Shown here piece by piece: positions 12,102-23,599 of a stretch of DNA of 64,000 nucleotides. The notes under the pieces are model-generated. The model saw only the letters and a list, made by a program, of their open reading frames with translations. It did not search any database and had not been told where the DNA came from. How positions within the stretch are numbered: position 1 is the first letter of the stretch; every line of letters starts with the position of its first letter. A program made the position numbers and the translations under genes. The stretch lies in the NCBI RefSeq assembly GCF_034190915.1, contig NW_026947484.1:211556657-211620656 (forward strand). The letters are read 5' to 3'. This DNA comes from Cavia porcellus (Eukaryota > Chordata > Mammalia > Rodentia > Caviidae).

Positions 12102-12200
12102 CCTTTTTTTTTTTTTTTGAGAGGGTCTCACTTGGTAGCCCCAGCTGGCCTCAAATTCATGGTTCCTGCTCAGTGCTGGGCCCCTGTATCATGCAATGCA
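12102..12200 (-). repeat. B1-type SINE, degraded
   Basis: T16 tract, GAGAGGGTCTCACTTGGTAG, CTGGCCTCAAATTCATGGTT; the 5' part is lost. Confidence 0.7.
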
Positions 12201-13174
12201 GAAGAGCAGGGCCTTCAGTGTGACACTCTCCTTTCTGTAAACATGCATTAAAACTCATTAAGACTCACAGTGAGAACTGCTAATGAACAGATCTCAGTCC
12301 CAAGAGTCACACAGAGCGAGGCACTGGCTTCTCTTCCCATTCTTACATAAGCCTCAGAGGCAGCCATTTGTCCTGCCTCTGCCAAGGGCCACAGCATGGA
12401 GGTTCCCAGGGCAGAGCCTGGCTCAGGGCAGGGATGAGAAGAAAGCTGCATGGGGCTGCACCTGCCCTTTCCCCTTAGTACAGGCAGTGGTGGCAGGGTG
12501 CCGATGGGCAGAGGATCCCAAGTGCCCACTCCCCACACAGAGCAGACAGCGGCCCCGAGGCTGAGGGCTCCTACATGTCCCCACTCCTCACACGCCAGTG
12601 TCTGGTAAGGGAGTGACCTTTGGAGGACATTGGGTGCTGCTGTTTGTCACCTTCTATGGAGAAGATCATCCCTTGTCCCAGCTTAGAGGGGAAAGCCAAG
12701 AGAACCTGCCTGGCAAAGTGACCCACATGGCACCAACCCTCAGGGTCTGGGTCCTGGAGAACCTTACTTAGACCCCCATCTCAGGGTGAGGCACTTCTTA
12801 GGGATCTGCCCCCACCTCACCCCATCCACCACTGCACACCCTCAGTGACTCCCATAGCCCTTGTAGAGCAGGAGGCCACTGAGTCACCCTTCACTGCCTG
12901 CCTTCCTTACCGGTGCCCTCAGTGCTGCCTAAACAAAGCCTTCACCCTGCAGCAGCTATGGTTACCTTGGCTCCTTGAGAGGCACCAAGTGATGGAGCTC
13001 AGAATCCGTGGAATTACACAAAGGCCATCCTTTAACAGGACAATTTGCTGGTGCTTAGAAAAGCAAGGGTCAGTGACATACGTAGAACATTCCACAAACT
13101 ACAGGCTGGCTCCACTCCCCTAGAGAGGGAGCTCAACACTGGCCTCTGTCAGTCATATTTAAGAGACCAGCTCA
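12201..13174. other. intergenic, nothing recognised
   Basis: No gene or repeat identified. Confidence 0.4.
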
Positions 13175-13262
13175 GGGCTGGTGGTGTGGCTCAATGGTAA
13201 GTCACCTGCCTACCTGTGTGAGGCCCTGGATTCCATCCCCAATCATCAATCAATCAACCAGT
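13175..13262 (+). repeat. ID-like SINE
   Basis: GGGCTGGTGGTGTGGCTCAA..TGTGAGGCCCTGGATTCCAT, ending in an AATCA repeat tail. Confidence 0.75.
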
Positions 13263-13288
13263 TAATCAACTAAAAATACCAGTTCAAA

Positions 13289-13425
13289 AGCTAGGTGTAA
13301 TGATGGCACATGCCTGGAATCTCCAGCACATACTTGGAAGGGACTGAGACAGGAGGATGGAGAATTCAAGGCTCATCTGGGCAACACAGGAAGACCGCTC
13401 CCATCTCACCTCCCACTCTAGCCTC
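13289..13425 (+). repeat. B1-type SINE
   Basis: AGCTAGGTGTAATGATGGCA, TGCCTGGAATCTCCAGCACA, GAGACAGGAGGATGGAGAAT, CATCTGGGCAACACAGGAAG. Confidence 0.72.
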
Positions 13426-14009
13426 AAAACGAAAGCCAAAAATGAATTAATACCAGTTCAAGAATATTAGGTTTCCCGAAAGAAACGCCAAGTATTTAGA
13501 CATTGAAACTCCTCTTGAAATCACAATCATATCTTGAAACTCATCTTTGCAATCCTTGGATTTGCAAGAATTGGGCAATATAACAATAACTACAATAACA
13601 AAACACCTTACTCTGGCATTTTCAGCACAGGGAGTGCATTTATACATGTTGCACACCAAAAGCACTTATACGCGTCACAAAGCAGAATGAACACCTGATC
13701 CAGAGACCTGAATGTTAAGAAGAGACATTCTCAGGTGGTACTTAGCACACAAGGAGCAGGCTGCATGATGGCTGTCATCGCTGGAGGTGACGTGTACCCA
13801 CTGCAGAAGGACACCAGGGCCCATGAAAACATTCAGCTGGTGAAGCCAGCAGTGTGCATGAGACCTGTGAAAGGAATCCATGCAATGGCCTGCATTATGC
13901 CCTGGGCTCCACAAGCTGCAAGACCTTAGACTTTCATGAAGATTCGGGAGGGGGATGGCTTAGAGCTTGGGAGCTAAGGTCAAATGAGAGGCTCCCAGGA
14001 GACTCTCAG
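13426..14009. other. intergenic, nothing recognised
   Basis: No gene or repeat assigned. Confidence 0.4.
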
Positions 14010-14135
14010 TGTGGTCATTTAAGAGGCCCTTGATTATTTGACACTTAGGAAACTGAGCCCTAGTGACAGGAAGAGACTGCTTACAGTCACATGCTGGGCA
14101 GGTGAACCCTCAGTGTCCTGGCCCTAGTTCGGCTC
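14010..14135 (-). repeat. MIR relic
   Basis: TTAGGAAACTGAGCCCTAGT..CTTACAGTCACATGCTGGGC matches the antisense MIR core (GAGGAAACTGAGGC..AAGGTCACACAGC). Confidence 0.6.
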
Positions 14136-14149
14136 TCTGCACAGGTGCT

Positions 14150-14468
14150 CAGCGTCTCAGTCCATGAGCTGGGTATTTATAAACAGCAGACGTGGTTACA
14201 GTTCTGGAGGCTGGGAAGTCCACAAGTCTGAATAGTCAGCATCTGGTGACGGCTGTGTTTCACGGGTGACACCTCCCTGTGTCTCACACAGTGGGAGAGG
14301 CTGGTAGCTCTCTGAGGCCCCTTTCAAGGACACTAAACTCATTCAGAAGGGATCCACCCTAATGATCCAAGGACCTGCCAAAGACCCCTCCTCATACGAT
14401 CACCATGAAGGCTAGGATTTCAACACATGAATGTTAGAGGGACTCACACATTCAGACCACGGCACCTC
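14150..14468 (-). repeat. MaLR (MLT1-type) solo LTR
   Basis: Antisense MLT1 blocks in order: ACAGTTCTGGAGGCTGGGAA, GGCATCTGGTGA-like, GAGGCCCCTTTCAAGGACAC, CCACCCTAATGATC, ATTTCAACACATGAATG, CACATTCAGACCACGGCA. This is an old non-autonomous ERVL-related LTR with no internal genes. Confidence 0.78.
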
Positions 14469-14768
14469 TATCAGGATTCCCACAGCCTGTGATGGATGAG
14501 TAGCTGTTACCATGCCAGCTCAGCCCCCAAGGCTGGATCTGTGGGAAAATGTCACCCTACAGCTTTGTTCTGATCTAAAGCTCAGCCCTAAGCAGCCTGC
14601 AACCTCTCAGTCCAGCTCTCTGGGAAGCTGCTGAAGAACATTTTGTTTTGGGACGTGACTCCTGATCCAGGATCACTCTGGGGAGATGGACCACACCACC
14701 ACTGACCAGCCCAGGAACTATTCCAAACCATCTATTGAAATGCATTCCGCTGGAGGCTCTGGGGCAGT

Positions 14769-15138
14769 AAAAGGTACAGCTTTGCCCAAAATGTGTAAAT
14801 ATTGTAAAAAAGAGAGGGGAAAAAAAAGTGCTCTAAAGGATACAACTGCAAATGTGTTTAGGTGTGTTAAGATAAATGACCATATTGCTAAGTTTTTGTT
14901 GGATCATTGAACACAACTGTGTGCAGTCTCACTGTTTGAATGTCTACTTTGTATGCTTTAATCCTGTAACTTGAACAACTATTTCTAAGATGGCAATATG
15001 TAATCTATTAACTAGTGCTTTCTTACTTTCTTTTTTTTAAAATTCTGTATTACTTGTACCCTTATACTGTTTTGTTTTGCTTTCTCCTTTAAATAAAAAA
15101 AAAAAAAAAAACGATTAAAAAAAAAAGGTACAGCTTTG
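14769..15138 (+). pseudogene. retroposed mRNA 3' end (processed copy) with 16-bp target-site duplication
   Basis: A 16-bp direct repeat, AAAAGGTACAGCTTTG, lies at 14769-14784 and 15123-15138. Between them is a non-SINE, AT-rich insert that ends in AAATAAA at 15091-15097, an internal A run, CGATTA and a final A tract. A cleavage site near 15117 would be about 20-25 nt after the signal, as in real mRNAs. The target sits at T|AAAA, the L1 endonuclease preference. The insert looks like a 5'-truncated 3' UTR. Its frame has no recognisable protein and I cannot name the parent gene. Confidence 0.85.
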
Positions 15139-15180
15139 GCACAGAGCAGCCTCGTTGAGTCAAATGGGACAATAAAAAAG

Positions 15181-15760
15181 GAATTTGTGCTCAGCCACTG
15201 TGGAAAAAAGGCTGGCAGTTCTTCAAACTCCTGAACATGAAATTATGGCATGGCCCAGCAGTTCTATTTCTAGGGAGGAGTCCAAAAGAACCGAAAACAG
15301 GTGTTCAAACAGGTACTTGCACAGAAATGCACAGAATGGCCCTTTTCATGAGAGCCAAAAGGCAGCAATAACCTGATACCCATCATGCAGATGAATAAGC
15401 AGAATGTGCTCTACACACAGTGCAAGAGCATCAGTCATACACAAGAAGGAAGAACTGACATGCGCTACCGTGCGGACGAGCTGCTGAAACACTGCGCTGA
15501 GTGAAAGAAGCCAGCCACCAAGGGTTACATACTGACCGATTCCAGTGAGAGAGACATCAGAATCGCAAATCCATAGAATTAGAAAGGCGACTGGCGGTTC
15601 CTGGCATTGGGGGTAGAGCAGTACCGAATGTCACATGGTTGGGGGAGTGTTTCAGAACCAGGTGGACATAGTGCCCACAACATTCTGACTGCACTGTCAC
15701 TGATTTATTCTCTAATTGTTAACTTAATAAAGAATCCGTGGATTTGCATAACTGAGAAAT
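15181..15760 (+). repeat. old L1 3' end (sense)
   Basis: CAGCCACTGTGGAAAAAAGG..CAGTTCTTCAAACTCCTGAA..GGCCCAGCAGTTCTATTTCT..GAACCGAAAACAGGTGTTCA, then GATGAATAAGCAGAATGTGC and a 3' UTR ending near 15760. Order and strand fit an L1 3' end. Confidence 0.8.
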
Positions 15761-16924
15761 CCAGGCCCTCCGGGGCTGAGTGGTCAGCACCCTGCCCCTT
15801 ATGGTTCTGCTTCTCTTCAGGAGGCTTGGCTACATGCTGGTTCATCCCAGGGTCCCAGGTCCAGGGAACCCACTGAACGGCAGCACCACTTTTCCCTTGA
15901 GAGCCATCAAAACTCTATAACTGAGTCACATTCACCTGAACCAGTCCCTGAGGCCAAGCAGATGGCACCTGCAGACTGGCCAGTGGGGTCTTGGCCCATC
16001 AAGTAGCAGGAGGTGGACCACGAACTCCAAGATCTACCCCACCCAAACCAGAAGGATGAGGTGGGGAGGAGGCATCCCCCCACCCCAGGCAGTGAGCTCA
16101 GGTGGGCAGCGCTCACCAATGCCCCCTCAAGGACCCTGGAAGGACAACGTCTCTTCCTGTCCTCACACTGGACATTCTGAAGGGCACAGCATATGGGGAA
16201 GGGTGTAGACCTGGTGACAGAACTCGGGTGCCCTGAAATACTGCTCTTTCCCAGCACCCCGCCCCAGTCTGCAGATCAGACCACATGTCTGGATTTCAGC
16301 TTAGAAAACATGGGCAGGGCCCTAACAGCTCTGCCAACTGCATGCACCTTCCCGGTTCCCTCCCCTCCAACCATCTTGCAGCCTTTGCCATGCCACGACA
16401 AGCCTACTCTCTGGAGTTTTACTTGGAAGATGAATAATGAATTTTAAACCAGAAGACTAGAGCTAAATAGAGCTGGAGAGAGAGGGAGGGGAGGAGAGGG
16501 TGGAGGCCAGGGGCGAGGGTTGCGACAGGGACCGACAGAGACAGAGACAGAGAATCTGCTCCTTCCTCCCAAGGTGCCATGGTGACCCAAGTCCAGCTCT
16601 CATGGACACCCTTCCACAGTCTATCCCAGGACCTGTCCCCCCCAGCCCTTGTGCAACACGGTTAGGATCTCCACGGCCCAAATGAAGGTAGCAGTGGGTT
16701 GACTGGGGAATTTGACTAGCGGAAGACAGTCATTCCCAAAGGCTTGTGTCCTCTGAGGTCTGTCTCAAGTATCCCCTCTCCCTCAGACTCTAGGTGGGGA
16801 TGAAGGATGACTGAGCTCAGAAAGTGAAGACGTGGGAGTGGGGATACACAGAAAAATGTGGGTACCAGGCCCTTTGTCCAGGCCCAAGTCAGGCAAGATG
16901 CTACTTATATTCAGAATGTGTAGT
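15761..16924. other. intergenic; purine-rich tract near 16466-16556
   Basis: No gene recognised. A GA-rich stretch with GACAGA repeats is the only simple sequence. Confidence 0.4.
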
Positions 16925-17012
16925 TTTGTTTTGTTGTTGGTACCAGGAATCTAAACCAAGACCTCATGCTTGCCAGTCAGGTGCTATGCCACTGAACCAT
17001 ATCTCAAACTCT
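16925..17012 (-). repeat. ID-like SINE
   Basis: GGTACCAGGAATCTAAACCA, CATGCTTGCCAGTCAGGTGC, GCCACTGAACCATATCTC. Confidence 0.78.
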
Positions 17013-17014
17013 GT

Positions 17015-17165
17015 GGTTTGTTTTTCAAACATGATCTCATTACATACTTCAGGCTGGTATTGAACTTGCTATGCAGCCCAGAATGCTGACCTCAAACTTG
17101 TAGAGCTCCTACTGCCTCAGCCTCTCCAGGGCTGGGATTACAGGTGTGCATCAACATGTTCAGCT
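17015..17165 (-). repeat. B1-type SINE
   Basis: CAGGCTGGTATTGAACTTGC, CTGCCTCAGCCTCTCCAGGG, GGGATTACAGGTGTGCATCA. Confidence 0.8.
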
Positions 17166-17472
17166 TCCAACACTCTCTTCAAAGAATCAGGACTGATCTC
17201 ACACCAGAGAACTAAGGGAACCTCACCTATTTACTGGCAAGGTCTAACTAACCCTAAGAAACACAGCATGTCCTCTTAGAGGACCGGGTGACTACTGTCC
17301 TGGGGAAGGACAAAGGTCAGTGATGGGCAGTCTTGGGAGCTGTACTTAAGGGAGGGCTGCCCTTGTCTCCTGCAATCCCCTGCCAGCACCAGCCCCAGCC
17401 ACAGCACAACCGAGGTCTATGTAAGACTGTTTCCTCCCCAGGGAACTAGCCAGCTGCAAAGAGAAATCAACA
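17166..17472. other. intergenic, nothing recognised
   Basis: No gene or repeat identified. Confidence 0.4.
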
Positions 17473-17565
17473 GGGCTGGGGAGGCAGCTGGGTGGTCGAG
17501 CACTTGGCTAAGATGGAAGGGGCGCTGGGTTCCATCCCCAGCTAGCAAAACACACAACAAACAGA
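17473..17565 (+). repeat. ID-like SINE
   Basis: GGGCTGGGGAGGCAGCTGGG, TGGGTTCCATCCCCAGC, and a CAAAACACACAACAAAC tail. Confidence 0.7.
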
Positions 17566-17689
17566 CAACAACTCTTCCTTCCGGAAAAGCCTACCACACG
17601 CAGTCCATCTCTGGCTGCAGCCTCCTGCCTCGGTTTCGGCACCAGTGGCACTCCACTGCTTCGATGTTTCAGCATCATGCATCCGGAGG

Positions 17690-17855
17690 CTCCACGTTTG
17701 CACTGACTCCAGAGCCAGGCTGCCTGCTCCCAGCTCTGCCATTTTCCGGCTGTGTAACCTGGGACAAATCATCCAGTCTCTCTTTGCCTCCATTTTTAAG
17801 TGGGAACGACAGCATTATCTTCTTAGAGTTATTGTAAAAACTAAACAGTAATTTT
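17690..17855 (+). repeat. MIR SINE
   Basis: ACTCCAGAGCCAGGCTGCCT, CAGCTCTGCCATTTTCCGGC, GTGTAACCTGGGACAAATCA, ATTTTTAAGTGGGAACGACA in MIR consensus order. Confidence 0.85.
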
Positions 17856-18047
17856 CCCTTCCAGTTGTGCATGCAACATAGTGTGTACTCCGAAAAACGT
17901 TTGTTTACAATAAATTACTGACATAATTTGCCCACAAACAATGTTATTGAAACCCTCTGTGTAAGACAAGTAGCTTTCTTATTAAACTGCAGGAAGGTAA
18001 TTACAAAACTTTTCAAAATTAACTGGCTTTCCATCTCTAGAGTTTTA

Positions 18048-18160
18048 CTTTCTTTTTTAAACAGGGTCTCACTGTGCAGTTTCACTGGAACTTGCTGCCC
18101 TTGTCCTGCCTCAGTCTCCCCAGTGCTGGGAGTACAGGCGTGCGCCACCACTCCCGGCCA
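18048..18160 (-). repeat. B1-type SINE, short
   Basis: AAACAGGGTCTCACTGTGCA, CTGCCTCAGTCTCCCCAGTG, TACAGGCGTGCGCCACCACT. Confidence 0.82.
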
Positions 18161-18619
18161 AACTCCACTGTTCTCTATCAGGTCTTAAACTTATTATCTG
18201 GGTACTCTCCAAGCCACAGAATGTTCTGGAACATTTTGGGGTGAAGGAAGGGTTTCATAGGTCTCTGGGGCTGAAGATGGAGACAGGTCCGAGGGTCCCT
18301 GTGGCCCCTCAAGCCACAACAGGTCACAGCTTCCTTTCTCTGTCCCCAAGGGCTTTTCCTGGTGAACCCATGAGTCCCAGGTGTGTGAAGGGCAGTGAGA
18401 AGTTATTTTTGTCTCCAGCTCTTCTCCAGCTTCTCCCCCGGCTGGTTCTGTGTTGCAGGCCCAAGTTCGAATGTGGTCGAGGGTGGGGGATGTGGGGGTA
18501 GCCCATGGTATACACAGGTCTAGAGACCCCCTCGGTTTGGTGATGCGAAACTTTAGCATGTGTGACTCCATTTCAGTTTACTGGGGCCTGGTACAGGAGC
18601 TCAATCCAAATCAATGGGT
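18161..18619. other. intergenic, nothing recognised
   Basis: Two-strand open frames of 86-125 codons overlap here; no domain or splice context is seen. Confidence 0.4.
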
Positions 18620-18776
18620 TTTTTAAAAATTTAATTTAATTTTATCTTGACTTATTTTATTTTATTATTTACAGAGTCTTACAATGTTACCCAGATTGGC
18701 CTCAAACTCATGGTCCTCAGGGACCTCAGCCAACTGAACAGCCAGCATTACAGGTGGGCACCACCTTGCTTGGCCT
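18620..18776 (-). repeat. B1-type SINE, degraded
   Basis: AGAGTCTTACAATGTTACCC, TTGGCCTCAAACTCATGGTC, CATTACAGGTGGGCACCACC. Confidence 0.72.
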
Positions 18777-18789
18777 CCCATATGTTGTA

Positions 18790-18962
18790 TTTAACATTTC
18801 TTTTATACAAAATATTGAGATAAAATTCATATAACATAGAAGTCAGTGTTTAAATTATTATAAAGTATACAATTCAGTTGTTTGTAGTATATTCGTAACA
18901 CTGCGCAGTCCTGACTGCTGTCTAATCTCAGAACATTTCCACTGTACCAGGGAGAAAGCTGT
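18790..18962 (-). repeat. old L1 3' UTR (antisense)
   Basis: GAGATAAAATTCATATAACA, AAGTATACAATTCAGTTGTT, GTAGTATATTCGTAACACTG, CTAATCTCAGAACATTTCC match antisense L1M 3' UTR order. Confidence 0.75.
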
Positions 18963-20244
18963 GCCTTCCAGCTCCTTCTTCCCCCGGTTCCTCGTGACAA
19001 ATGGAAGACTAGCGTGGAGGAGCAGGACGCAGAGGTCCAGGGCAGAGAAGGCCAGAACTCGGGCTCAGGGAGCAGGAAAGTCCAGGTGGGAGGAGCGTCA
19101 AAGGTGGAGCAGACAGGAGGTGTGCACCAAACTAGACGCGCAGACACAGGAGAGAGAGTGACGGGATCCGGACCTCAGGTAAGGAGACCTCGGGAGAGGC
19201 CTGTTAATGCAGGGCCCTCTGCTCAGAACCCAATGGCTTTCCTTCTTCTTAGGATCCCAAGGGTTCCGAAGCCCTGCAGGGCCAGGCCTCTGCCCGTCCC
19301 ACCCACTGGCCACGGTCTCCTTCGTCCTGCCTTCTGCCACGCATGGCCCCTCTGCCACTCATACACCCACCCTGGCCACTGCCCACTGGGTCAGGCCTTT
19401 CCGCATGGATTGCCCCAGAACCCTGGGATCTCCCTTCAGTGCTGCCATCACAAGTTACTTGTGTCATTTTTGGTTCTGAGGCACTGTGAAGGGAAAGGGG
19501 GGCCAAGACCATCTTGCATCCACATCCTGCATGTGGTCACTGTCCCATTCTACTTGTTGGAAACAGGAGCAAAGCTGGACTCTTCCCAGCAAGCCGAGGG
19601 CCCTCCGAGAGCTGCTGCTGTTGAGGGCAGTGGAAAGATCGTTGCTGGAGCCAAGGCACTGTCTCTACCCCTGCCCCAGCTCAGCCCCAGCCTTTCTCCT
19701 GATGAAATCTGCTTATAAAGAATGCCACAGGCAGCCGCAGCTCCCAGGATGTGCCAGCTGGTGCTTGGCTGGCACCTTACCCTCTGGTTGCAGTGTGCTA
19801 TGCTTTTTTACATTTAACACAATGGGGGCACAATGAGCAAACACTTCCCAGACTGTAACTGTGTTAAACAGATAATTCATTTAGCACTTTGCTTCCTGCA
19901 CATGCTTGGAAAGACTTCACTTTCTTCACCTTTCTGGAGTTGGTCCCTCTGGTCTCCCTCTTCATCCTCCATCTCTCCAACCTGAGGATTCTCCTGCACT
20001 TGATTTTAAGACAAGGGAGCAATTTACTGAGGATGCTCCAGGGATCCAGGATGTAGGAGGTCAATCCTCTCCAAGCCCTGCCTCCCACTCAGTGGACACC
20101 CGATTTGTGAAGACCGCAAATGAAGAAAGACAGGGTGGCTGCCTCTGATTGTGCCTCTGGACGTTGGTATCCTTATTGTGAATCCAGCTGCCACTGATGA
20201 CACACCTACCCTCTCTCTGATCCAGTCATTAAAACAAAGGCAAT
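18963..20244. other. intergenic; 234-codon open frame of doubtful meaning
   Basis: The frame 19014-19718 (+) is the longest outside the CpG island. Its composition is Pro/Ser/Gly-rich with no recognisable domain, other frames are open over the same span, and there is no promoter or splice context. I do not call a gene. Confidence 0.35.
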
Positions 20245-20415
20245 TTAAGCCTGGCATGGTAGTAATTTTATCTACTTGGGAAGCTGAAGCAGGAGGATCA
20301 TAAGTCTGAGGTTTCCAACAACATAACACAAAGGCTGAGTCTGTAGCTCAGTGGTGAAGTGCTTGCCTAGCATGCACAAGGGGCTGGGTCTGATTCCCGG
20401 CAGCAAATAATCAAT
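20245..20415 (+). repeat. B1-like and ID-like SINE pair
   Basis: Degraded B1 (GCCTGGCATGGTAGTAATTT..GAAGCAGGAGGATCATAAG) followed at about 20334 by an ID body (GTCTGTAGCTCAGTGGTGAA..GCTTGCCTAGCATGCACAAG). Confidence 0.75.
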
Positions 20416-22195
20416 TTGTAATGTGCTTGATTCCTTAATAGCACAGTGTGTGGCACACAGTAAATGTATGGAGACACAGGTTAAAGCAAGAGGAGGGAGT
20501 CATGAACCGCATTCTGCTCAGCATCCAAGCAGACCTCCTGCTTCAAGGAGCATCACCCCCGGAAACCCCACTGAGTCACAGGACACTTAGAAAAGCATCT
20601 ACGTCTCTTTCCCTCCAATCCCACTTCTGCCTCCACCAATCCTTACCCTACAGACCCCTCTCCCCCTCTCCCCCAGCCCTCAAATTTCCCCAATCCCAAG
20701 CTCATCTCTGGGCTATAATCCAGGAGAACAATAGCCCCGGTTTCCCTCTCCAGTCTTTAACACGATGTTCCGTGCTATGATCTCTCCTCAGCCTGGAAGT
20801 GCTAATTAATGTCTAATGAACACATCTCTTGTCTTTGCACAGGCTTCATAGCCCACAGCCATGCTGATCGTGCAAACACGATTTGCTTCCACGGTCTCTG
20901 CTCTGCAGTGGCAGCTTCCCTTCCTTCTTCCCTGGGCTTTGTTCCTTTCTAAGTTTTCCAGCAAAAAACAGATGCCCTATGACTCTACAAAAAACAACAA
21001 CAACAACAACAACAAAACCCAGTCTTCAATCTTCAGACCTCCAACTTGTTCCAACAATGAGATATTAGCTAAGGCAATCCCAACACATCTCTCTCCCTCG
21101 CCTTCCTCCTGGGCTTTGTTTGCTCTTGGTTCTGAGAGCCTAGTATTTTAGATTTAAAAAATCAACAGCATTCACCTCTTCTGATTGCAAGCATATGGAG
21201 GAATCAAGGGGCTGTAAACCACAGGAAGATCAAACAAGAAAACGGAGAGAGCCTAGAAGACTGGGCCATGAGAGGGAAAACTTCAGGCAAATAAGCAGGT
21301 AGGCCTGTTGGATTTAAATTTTCAACTCCTACATCAGAAACTTAGAACATTCAGAATAGTAACTAGTAAAAAAGCCTGGGCCACAGTGGGTCAATATATC
21401 AAGGTTAATTCTTTCCTATAAAGGAAGTAACTTATCACTTGCTCCTCTTTGTGGGCTCACATATATTTCCAAACCTCTACTCATGATTCAAGATGGCAGC
21501 TGGAGTTCCAGCCCTCACACTCGCATCTAGGAGGCAGGACTGAGTAAAGAACAACGGTATAAGTAGAAACCACCTCCAACCTGGCCCCTACAGATGCCCC
21601 AGTGGAATTTAACTTCCTTCATGCAGCGTTACTAGAAATCTCATGTTATTTTGCTGGAATTTAAAAATACAGTCTCACCTCGAGGAAGAGGGTGTACCCC
21701 AGAAATAGAGTTTGGACTTGGTAGGCATCAGAAAATAATCATCTAACTCTGAGGGAGGCCGGAAAGTGGGGTTTTTATATTAGGCCAATTGACACCCAAA
21801 TATAACAGGCATCTCAGACTTGGCTAGCAGTAAGTTTCACTAAGAAGCTGAACTCAGCATCCACTAATATTTTAATGAGGAGGAAGAGGGATGAGGAAGG
21901 ACAGCAGGGAGGAAAAGAAAGGAACCTAAACACTGCGGCCAGCCCTGCCAACATGGCTCCCCTGGGTGGAGGGCGCCACTTGGTGAGCAAGCACGACTTC
22001 CTATGTGTGTCCTGACCGGAGAGCACTGTGAGCACAGGGTGGGCTGAGTGACTCCAGGTCCCTCACACAGTGCTTGGTGTGCGGCGGGGGTGCAACACAT
22101 ATGTTTGAGCTGCAGTAGATCTGAATCGCCTATAATAAATTTTTAAAAAATTAAATAGCATGAAAATATCACATAATTTTATTTTATTTTTATCT
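20416..22195. other. intergenic; (CAA)n at 20994-21015
   Basis: Contains a short (CAA)n tract. The block near 21490 (ATTCAAGATGGCAGCTGGAG) looks like an old interspersed repeat that I cannot name. No gene seen. Confidence 0.35.
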
Positions 22196-22254
22196 TTTAT
22201 TTTGGTACCAGGGACTCAACTTATCCCTTAATTTTAATCCAATCAAATTTGTGT

Positions 22255-22385
22255 GTAACGAGGTGCGATGGCACGTGCTTGTGGTCGCAGCTACCTGGGA
22301 GGCTTAGGCAGGAGGACTGCTCACACTCAGGAGTTCAAGGTAGCTAGGTGACACAGCTCTGTATGTTGCAGAAAAGAAAATAAAT
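22255..22385 (+). repeat. B1-type SINE, degraded
   Basis: GAGGTGCGATGGCACGTGCT, GCTACCTGGGAGGCTTAGGC, AGGAGGACTGCTC, with an A-rich tail. Confidence 0.72.
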
Positions 22386-22719
22386 TTGGGTTCAGATTTG
22401 TATGTGTGTAGATAGTTAGATCACATAAATGATAAGTTATAGCCAGCCAACCAACCAGGTACAAGTCATTAAAATGACTGATACAGGAATTACCCCTAGA
22501 TAATGAGATAGAATTTGAGGTGGTTAGTAGTTTTTTTGCTTTTCTGAACTTTCCAATTATTCTAGGTTAATTACACATTATTTAAATGATCTTAAAAGTT
22601 ATAATAAAATTCATCAGGGACAAACTCAACACATGTATTACAGCCTCACCCATGAAACATCATTCTGGTTCAGGTTTTAAGAAAAGAAAGTTGAAATCAA
22701 CATTTAAAAGCCATTTCTC

Positions 22720-22905
22720 AGCCAGGCGTGGTGGCCATCACATTTGTAATCACAGTACTCAGAGGCGAGGCAGGAGGATTGTTTCAAGTTTAAGACCCAC
22801 CTGGGCTACAAAGTGAGCTCAAGGCCAGTCTGAACTGCATAGTGAGACCCTGTCTCAAAAAAACCCACACACAGACACAAAAAGCCAACCAAACAAACAA
22901 AAAAT
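22720..22905 (+). repeat. B1-type SINE with internal duplication
   Basis: AGCCAGGCGTGGTGGCCATC, GGGCTACAAAGTGAGCTCAA, CTGCATAGTGAGACCCTGTC, then an A/C-rich tail. Confidence 0.85.
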
Positions 22906-23084
22906 CCCCCACTTCTCTGTACGGAATGAGATGAGGTGGGAAAGGAGGGCTCCACAGAGCTGTTCAGCCAAGGAATTCTGCTTTGTGAACAAGACCAGCT
23001 AAGCATACAGAGAGGCTGAGAGTTCAGCCAGTGGGGTCACAGTAATAAGGCAGAGCCTCTTCCCTTTCTTCTCTTACTGAGCTC

Positions 23085-23455
23085 CTGAATACAGTGTGCT
23101 TTTCACCACTTCCACACTTACACCCAGGGCAGTTCTGCTGGCTGGAATGTTCCTTCTCTTCCAGTTCACCCAGGTTCTCGCCCATCCTTTGTCCCACGAC
23201 CAGCTCTCGCCTGCAGTCCAGGGCTTCCTCTGCTGCTGCCCTCACTGTGGGCTCCCTGCTCTGCCCCAGCCATCAGCAGCATACAGTCAGCTGCCAATTG
23301 TGCCTGCCATGTCACAGCACTCACTGTGCATCCCATGTGTATCTTGTCTCTCTCATAGAGCAGGGTTCATCACACATAAATACACACTCAGGATTCCTCA
23401 CACACTACATTGCATCTGGTAGGTTCTCAACAAATGTCTGCTCATTAGTTATTTA
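23085..23455 (+). repeat. L2 LINE 3' end
   Basis: CTGGCTGGAATGTTCC, TCCTCTGCTGCTGCCCTCAC and GGTAGGTTCTCAACAAATGT match the sense L2 3' end (..GTAGGCGCTCAATAAATGT). Confidence 0.65.
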
Positions 23456-23525
23456 TAAATATACCAGGATGCTATTATGGGTGAGTTTGCATGGTAGCCT
23501 GCACCACATCTGAACACAGCACATA

Positions 23526-23570
23526 CAAAAAAAAAAAAAAAAAGAAAGAAAGAAAGAAAGAAAAAGAAAC
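23526..23570. repeat. poly-A / (GAAA)n tract
   Basis: A run followed by five GAAA-type units; probably the decayed A tail of a retroelement. Confidence 0.85.
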
Positions 23571-23599
23571 ATAGCAGGAGATAGCCAAACAACCCAGGA

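Noticed and set aside
14686..14910. 74-codon frame with Cys-x2-Cys (KMCKYCKK)
   Set aside because: It crosses the target-site duplication of the retroposed 3' end, so the first part is host flank and the rest is UTR-like insert.
19014..19718. 234-codon plus-strand open frame
   Set aside because: No domain, no promoter or splice context, and competing open frames on both strands; low-complexity Pro/Ser-rich composition.
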